64,000 nt of DNA from Notospermus geniculatus (Eukaryota; Nemertea; Pilidiophora; Heteronemertea; Lineidae), in contig NMRB01000660.1 in assembly GCA_002633025.1 (NCBI GenBank), positions 62,001 through 126,000 on the forward strand, read 5' to 3'. The position numbers were made by a program, and so were the translations under genes. Positions 57,738-64,000 of this stretch are shown piece by piece. Position 1 is the first letter of the stretch; every line of letters starts with the position of its first letter. A model generated the notes under the pieces. It had not been told where the DNA came from and made no database searches. It saw nothing but the letters and a program-made list of their open reading frames with translations.

Positions 57738-58994
57738 CATGGGGTCATTCCACACCAAATCACCCAATAAAAATGGAATTCTAAACCCCACCATCTCAGA
57801 TTTTCATGAAATTTGGTATATATGTTAGTTTTGGCCCAAATTGCCCAAATCTCAAATTTTAGCTCAATCAGACCAACTGTTTGGGAGATAGGGGGCGCTC
57901 TTTTTTGGCGATTTTCGCAAAAAAGGGCATGTCTGCCAAAATTGAAATGGCCATAACTCCTGAACTAATGGTCCGATCTGGACAAACAAGGTATTACTGC
58001 GAAGGGAAGATCACCCGGATTCCAAATATGCCACTACTTTTAATATTTGGGACAGTTTGATGTGATGACCTTTTGACCTATATTTTGACCTTGAAATCGA
58101 CACGGAGTGTCACGTGACCTTGGGGAAATAAAAGGTGGATATTGTACCCTTGTAAGTTACCTACAACATATAAAAAAATTGGAGACCTATTCTTTTTTGT
58201 TTTTGAGCTATCCCAAGTTGAAACTCATGTTTCCAGCATATTCAATGCAGAAGTCAGTAGAATACATGTAGAATGGTATGCATAATACACACCGGTATAT
58301 AGTTTTGTGAATGGTATGAACAATGCTTGAGGAACATTCACTTACTATTCAGCTGTAACTATCAAACATGAACACAAGAATTTAATTATAGCATAAAAGA
58401 TTCACAAAAACTATTTTGGAGGTGAACAACCCTGATCTTTGGGTACACAGTATCAATACATGTATGTAAATGTACTGTTGCCACTGACTTATGCATTGAA
58501 GGTGCTGAAAGCATGACTTTCAAATTGAATTGCTCAAAAACAAAAAAGAATAGGTCTCTAATTTTTTTATATGTTGTAGGTAACTTAAAAGGATACAATA
58601 TCCACCTTTTATGTTCCCAAGGTCACATGACACTCCGTGTCGATTTCAAGGTCAAAATATAGGTCAAAAGGTCATCGCCTCAAAACTGTCCCAAATATTA
58701 AAAGTAATGGCATATTTGGAATCCTGGTGATCTCCCCTTCGCAGTGACACCTTGTTTGTCCAGATCGGACCATTAGTTCAGGAGTTATGGCCATTTCAAT
58801 TTTGGCAGACACGCCCTTTTTCATGAAAATCGCCAAAAAAGAGCGCCCCCTATCTTCCAAATGGTTGGTCCGATCGAGCTAAAATTTGAGATTTGGGCGA
58901 CTTGAGCCAAAACCAACATATATACCAAATTTCATGAAAATCTGTGATGGTGGGGTTTAGGTCATTGGGTGATTTGGTGTGGAATGACCCCATG
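57738..58994. mobile_element. Large foldback element (about 465-bp inverted arms)
   Basis: The arms 57738-58206 and 58532-58994 are about 90 percent inverted copies, by eye, around a loop of about 325 bp. The outer ends are CCATGGGGTCATTCCACACC and its complement. Arms contain CCATAACTCCTGAACTAATG and AAGGTCAAAATATAGGTCAA on one strand. No coding capacity is seen. Confidence 0.85.
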
Positions 58995-59166
58995 GCTGGG
59001 AGCGGATATCAGGGGGCCAATTCCTGGCCAAGTTCACAGGGGTAGACTACAACTGATATTCATGAGTGAAGAGCATGGGCATGGTAGGCGTGGATAATAG
59101 GCCCTTGTCCGCTACCCGAATTATAGATTTGTGTACTGACCGGTATTGGGGTAACTATCCAGTATT

Positions 59167-59367
59167 TGTCACCCGGCACAACAAATTGAGTCGGAATGCG
59201 CACAGAAGAAGACTCAACATGTCCAAGGTGACAGCAATGGTTTGTTGATTTCAGGATTGTCTGCCCATTGTGAAATTTGACTTTGTCGATTTCTGTAATT
59301 GTTGTCTGGTGTCATCTCTGGTCTTCTGTGGGCATTCCGACTCATTTTGTTGTGCTGGGTCACATTT
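59167..59367. mobile_element. MITE, TGTGACCCG family
   Basis: TGTCACCCGGCACAACAAA and GAGTCGGAATGC pair with the complementary right end. Related elements lie at 11466-11667, 30197-30400 and, as a remnant, 1926-1982. Confidence 0.75.
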
Positions 59368-60011
59368 GTGAACTTTTGAAACACATCTACAAACATGTGA
59401 CCCGCTCCAGTAAAAGCAGCCACTTGTCAAAACACAAGTGATCATCACTGCATCATTGGCCATCAGTTACTCAACTATTATCACTGCTGTCCATTACTAT
59501 TGTCAACCTGCAGACAGGTACATTTCAGCTCTTGTATTGTAAGGCCGTTAACCCTTTTCTCAGTTGCGACAAGCGCCTACTTTTGCAGGAGGGGGGGTCA
59601 CAAATGGTTAGAGACATACAGGGTGTACCTGTAACAAAGTAGGTCTACTTAGTTTCTGAATTTCAAATTCAAATGGGTCAGTGACAAGATAGAGTATCCA
59701 AAGAATGTCCTCAATGTTTATCCTTCTAGAATACGGCCCTGCAGTTTTGAATGCTGTTCAGTAATGATAATGTACAGAATGATCCATGTTTGATGTACAT
59801 GTATCACTCGCCATTTTCATTTCCCTGTTCATCTATTTGAAAATTTCTCAGTCTATTGTTCATTAAATGAGGAAGAATGCTGAGAGTAGATCTATTCATG
59901 GATTGATGATCAAGTTATGTAGAGGCAGTTGATGCTATGAAATTCACCTGTTGGTAAAAAAATGGGTCAAGTGAAATATGTAACAAGTTGTAGCCTATTC
60001 TTTATTTCAGT

Positions 60012-60349
60012 GGAGGTGTCAAGATTGTGTGCCTGGAGAGGAGAGGAAAGGAGAGGTGAGGTGAAGTGGTTGTCAATTGTGACTTTTCTCACTTGGATTC
60101 TGGAGGGACCAAGCAGTGTTAATGGAACTGGACTTGTGATGATACATTGATAATGATATTCTTGGTTGTCTGGATAAACTTGTGATTTAGTTTTAAGTGG
60201 TCAATATGACTGGAATTCTTGGTCAGAACTTTGAGGAACAATAGTTGGCAATGACATTTCACAGGAACTGAATCACATTTTCTTGGAACATTGACTACTG
60301 GAGCTTTCTAAGATTTGCAGAAAAGTCCTCACTGAAGACATGGAAAAAG
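60012..60349 (+). other. Speculative first coding exon of a rightward gene
   Basis: A tttatttcag acceptor at 60011 could begin a leader exon that ends in ATG-GAA-AAA-G followed by gtagga (ATG at 60340). The next plausible exon is 63925-64000, where the matching phase stays open to the window edge. Only the phase match and splice consensus support this. Confidence 0.15.
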
Positions 60350-61021
60350 GTAGGAACATCTCATATTTTGATTCCATCCATTTGGAGTGTTGTAGGCCTT
60401 TTGCATGGTTAAGATGGGCTGGGCAGTGCTCCAAGCTTCTCTGGTGTGTGGGGTGGGGTGGGGTTTATAGACAAGTAGTCCTCATTGATTGAAGACTGCA
60501 AAGTAGGAGGATCATGATCTTATGTTTTTCCTGAATCCATCCTTCTGTATTGAAGGCCAGCTGGTAGAACAGAAGTTGGGTCGTGCACCACATGCAGGTG
60601 TTTGGTTTTGGTGCCAGTCTTGACTTGAGTGTGAAAAAACACAACAGTAGGCTGCCGGCAACTGGGAATGAAAACCCAGAAAATGACACTATAGCGCTAC
60701 ATCATGCAGTCAATTTTGTTTGCTTGCTTATCTTTTTTTGATCATAAACAATGTCCACACTAGAGTTAGTTGATTCAATGGCCATGTCAGTTCTATTCCG
60801 ATTAATTGGGGACACTCAGCCATATGTATGCACATAAACATGACCATGCGTGTCCCCATTTGAGTAGTAATGTACAACGATCTGAGAGAGTGTTGTGTTT
60901 CATTGTCCCCCGCAGCACTCGGAGGGGGACTTGAAAATACTAACTGCCCATCCATTCACATATGCCGCTCAGCGCTCGCCCGGCCTTGCCACATGCTGCT
61001 GGTAATCTCTTCTGCTCTATA

Positions 61022-61270
61022 ACTTAAAGGAGCAGGGTATGTGATCTCTTATCGGTATTTTGACTGCCAATGTAGAGGGAGCCACCTAGCAGCAGCAATC
61101 GGAACTACAAAAACCCATTACCGGTACAAAAGATATGTAGTACATTCGGTCCATTTGCTGACAACTAGTCGACAACAACGTTTGTAGTCCCTGGGGTTGG
61201 AGAGTGGCACGCACGGCGATGGTGGCGCCGGCTGTCGAGAAAAAGTGGCAATACCGGGCTCCTTTAAGAA
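61022..61270. mobile_element. MITE with TTAAAGGAGC ends
   Basis: TTAAAGGAGCAGGG pairs with CCGGGCTCCTTTAA across about 249 bp. Confidence 0.65.
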
Positions 61271-61279
61271 TGACTAAAG

Positions 61280-62110
61280 ATTTTTGGTTCATATTTGGTC
61301 AGTGGGGATGTATGCTGGGCCAAAGGTGCATTGCAATTTAATTTGCATAAAAGAATTGGCCAAATCTGAGTCTCCGATTTGCCATCAGGTGGCCAAACAC
61401 AAAACTGCGATTATGCCTATAATACTGAATGGAATTTTACTAAATTTTCACGGTGGGCTCATCCAGCAAGGGTACATAACATATCTTAGGATTTTGAGTT
61501 TTAATCGATTTTTCAGCCCAAAAGGAGGCGCTATATTAAAACCACAAAAATTCCCTTCTGCTCTGACTGTAACTTCTGAACGACTGAAGATTTTGGGTTC
61601 ATGTTTGATGGGGGATGTATGATGGGCCAAAGGTGTGTGGTGTACAAGAAATAGGTCAAATCTGATTCTCCACTTTGCCACCAGGGGCCAAAAGCCAAAA
61701 CACAAAAACTGCAACTACACCGTTAATGCTGAACGGCAGGCTCATCTAGCAAGGGTACATAACATATCATGATTTTTTGATTTAATCAACTTTTCAGCCC
61801 TATAGGGGGCACTTTGTAAAAATCACAAAAAATTCCCTTCTGCTCTGTAACTTCTGAACAACAAAAGATTAGGGTTCATGTTTGGTGGGGGGATGTATTG
61901 AGGGGACAAAGGTGTGTCTTGTAAAAGAATTGGCCAAATCCGATTCCCAACTTTGCCACTAGGGGGCCAGAAGCTGAAACACAATAACTACAAGGTGAGC
62001 ACATGGTCCATAGATCATTTCATTAAAAACTACAAAAATTCCCTTCTACTCTGTAACTTCGCAAGAACTGAATACTTTCAGTTGATATTTGGTGAGGTAA
62101 TATAAAAGAG
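61280..62110. repeat. Tandem repeat, about three units of 240-300 bp
   Basis: Units repeat GGTTCATGTTTGGTGGGG-like, AATTGGCCAAATC, GCCACTAGGGGGCCA-like, AAGGGTACATAACATATC and ATTCCCTTCTGCTCTGTAAC words in order, with decreasing similarity to the right. Confidence 0.8.
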
Positions 62111-62479
62111 GGGCCAAGGGTGTGTTATGCCAAAAATTGGCCAAATAATGCAATTGCACCTTTAATACAAATGGAGCTTCAAGAAATTTTTATGTATGGT
62201 CTTCACTGCCTGTTGTGATGTGCATTTCTGTTGAAATGCATAAGATGCACTCGCTTCGCGATTGTCGTCATTTGTCAGTCCGTCATTGTCAGTCAGTCAG
62301 TTGTCATCTCTGTCTTTGACGGGGCACTGTAGTAACAACTTGGACTACCTTATACATTTGCACCCCTTGGTAAAATAACCCCACACACCAAATTAGGCCT
62401 AGTCTGATTCTTAGTGAATGAAATTGAAACCACAGTCAAAAACTTGCATTCTGAATTATTTGTTGGATCCTTCAGAACA

Positions 62480-63400
62480 TTTTAGCTCACCTGGTGAGCA
62501 TTTATTGTGGTGTGGTCTGACATTTGTTCGTCGAGTAATTTGCACACAGGTGAGCACATGATACCTGGACCATTTCATTTCACTGGTGGCCTATATTGGA
62601 CATACCAGGGTTAGGATTTGACCTACTTTCTAAGGTTACAAAGGTCAAATTTTTGACTTGACACTTGTTATTCGCTCTTCTGGTACATGTACATATTCAC
62701 CCAGATGAGCACATGGCCCATCGACCATATTTAGCTCACCTGGTGAGCTCTTACGGTGGTGCTGCGTCTGATGTCTTCCGTCGTCATTGTCCCTTGTCGT
62801 CTTGTTCCGTAACCACTGGGGCTAGTGATCTGAAACTTGATACATATATACCCCAAGGTCAGATGACCTATGGACACCAGGTTTTGGTACGATTTGTTTC
62901 TTGGCTTGGCCAGTTGGTGGCCAAAACCCAAAAGACAAAAAGTGCAATAACTCCTGAACTAATGATTGGATCATCGCCAATTTTTTTATCATAGGTGTAT
63001 CTAAATAGGATACATAACCTATAACAGGTTTTTGATTTGACCTACTTTTCAAGGTCACAGAGGTCAAAGTTCAGAATTTCTTTTTGTGGCACGTTTTGTA
63101 ACTGGACTGGGGCTATGGACCAGTAACTTGGTACATATACATATACCCCTATGTCAGATGACCTATGGCACCAAGTTTCAGTCCGATATGATTCTTGGCT
63201 TGGCCACCAGGTGGCAAAAACCAAAAAAAGACAAAAAGTGCAATAATTCCTGAACTAATGATTGGATCGTCTCCAAATTTTTATCGTAGGTGTATCTAAT
63301 GAGGTTACATGTACATGGCATATGTAGTGGGTTTGCGATTCGACCTACTTTTCAAGGTCACAGAGGTCAAAGTTCGAAATTGTGCCATATTGGTGGCACG
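62480..63400. repeat. Tandem repeat with TTTAGCTCACCTGGTGAGC
   Basis: TTTAGCTCACCTGGTGAGC occurs near 62482 and 62729. Units of about 330 bp then repeat CAGATGACCTATGG, TTCTTGGCTTGGCCA, CCTGAACTAATGATTGGATC and TTTTCAAGGTCACAGAGGTC (about 62720-63060 and 63060-63390). Confidence 0.8.
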
Positions 63401-63924
63401 TTTCGTGGCTGTTTGACCTAGTATCTTCTAACTTGGTGTGATTATGTATCTTAGTACCCTCTATGTGTACAGCAAAATTTCGCCAAATTGGACCGCAAAT
63501 ATATGGTTACCAGGCGGCCATCTTGGAAATTTGACTGCGGCACATACATGTATGTCAATAAATTACTCAAGTCAGAATGTTTTGACATTGACATTGAAAA
63601 TTTGACTAGAATCATATTACCCTGGAACATTTCGATTTTACATTTGTCATATGTTCTTCTGATACATCCATCCAGGTGAGCACATGGTCCATGGACCATT
63701 TCATATTGTCTGTTTGCATTTCCTTCTAAGGAAAGTATCACAGGTGGTCTAAAATGTCGGCAGAAATAGTACAAAATAGTAATAGACTAAAACGTGTTTT
63801 GGCCTTGTCACTCTCCACGACCAGTGATGCCAAACATAGAGGAATGTAGGGGTTTGTCGTAACTGCCTTTATTAGACCTCTGTTTTGTCCTTAGAAGGAA
63901 CCATGTGGTACTGATTGATTTCAG

Positions 63925-64000
63925 GTCAAGGAAGAGACAGAGACGCAGTCCGGTTGATCAAAGTTACGTACGAACGTTCCTGTTACCAAGGTCAAGAAAG
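63925..64000 (+). other. Speculative exon at the right edge
   Basis: After a gatttcag acceptor, 76 bases stay open in two frames to the window edge. One of these matches the phase of the speculative ATG exon ending at 60349. Support is weak. Confidence 0.15.

Noticed and set aside
62480-63400. CRISPR-like array
   Set aside because: The repeats are hundreds of bases long, diverged and without regular spacers, and the DNA is eukaryotic.

Overview
This is draft-quality eukaryotic DNA: a 575-base N gap, isolated n bases and GT-AG split genes. Small introns, many palindromic MITE-like elements, tRNA-derived SINEs, and frequent TACATGTA and AGGCCTA words suggest a marine invertebrate (echinoderm, hemichordate, cephalochordate or lophotrochozoan). 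The phylum cannot be fixed from this window. All coordinates and splice sites were read by eye and checked by reading-frame continuity.

1-31.1 kb holds two head-to-head genes involved in a direct tandem duplication. ACAD9 (minus; mitochondrial acyl-CoA dehydrogenase and complex I assembly factor) and TUBGCP6 (plus; gamma-tubulin ring complex subunit) share a roughly 1 kb intergenic promoter region. A segment of about 9.5 kb carrying most of ACAD9, the promoter and the first six TUBGCP6 exons occurs twice (about 204-9770 and 9771-19089). The outer genes survive whole: ACAD9 copy 1 runs off the left edge, and TUBGCP6 copy 2 is complete with 28 exons and 1,778 aa. The inner pair is truncated: TUBGCP6 copy 1 stops after exon 6, and ACAD9 copy 2 lacks its last exon. 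The copies differ by several repeat insertions in introns.

31.1-36.5 kb holds the N gap, an intronless rhodopsin-like GPCR (33348-34430) and otherwise anonymous sequence.

36.6-54.6 kb is one long minus-strand gene of at least 28 exons that I do not recognise. Its predicted protein is about 1,500 aa. In order it has a short Cys-containing N-terminal part, a near-identical pair of 81-nt exons (candidate mutually exclusive exons), four tandem copies of an RTKSGR repeat, and a block of phase 1-1 cassette exons. Each cassette encodes a Lys/Arg-rich tract, a SYYSEVSxGGTRH core and a RIRDxxGxVIGYG tail. A 16-nt microexon, an acidic/basic linker and a helical, EF-hand-like C-terminal part follow. 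This gene is the most novel item in the window.

54.6-64 kb is gene-poor and repeat-rich: a foldback element of about 1.26 kb, two families of roughly 300-bp tandem repeats, and MITEs. The two ends of a possible rightward gene are only weakly supported.
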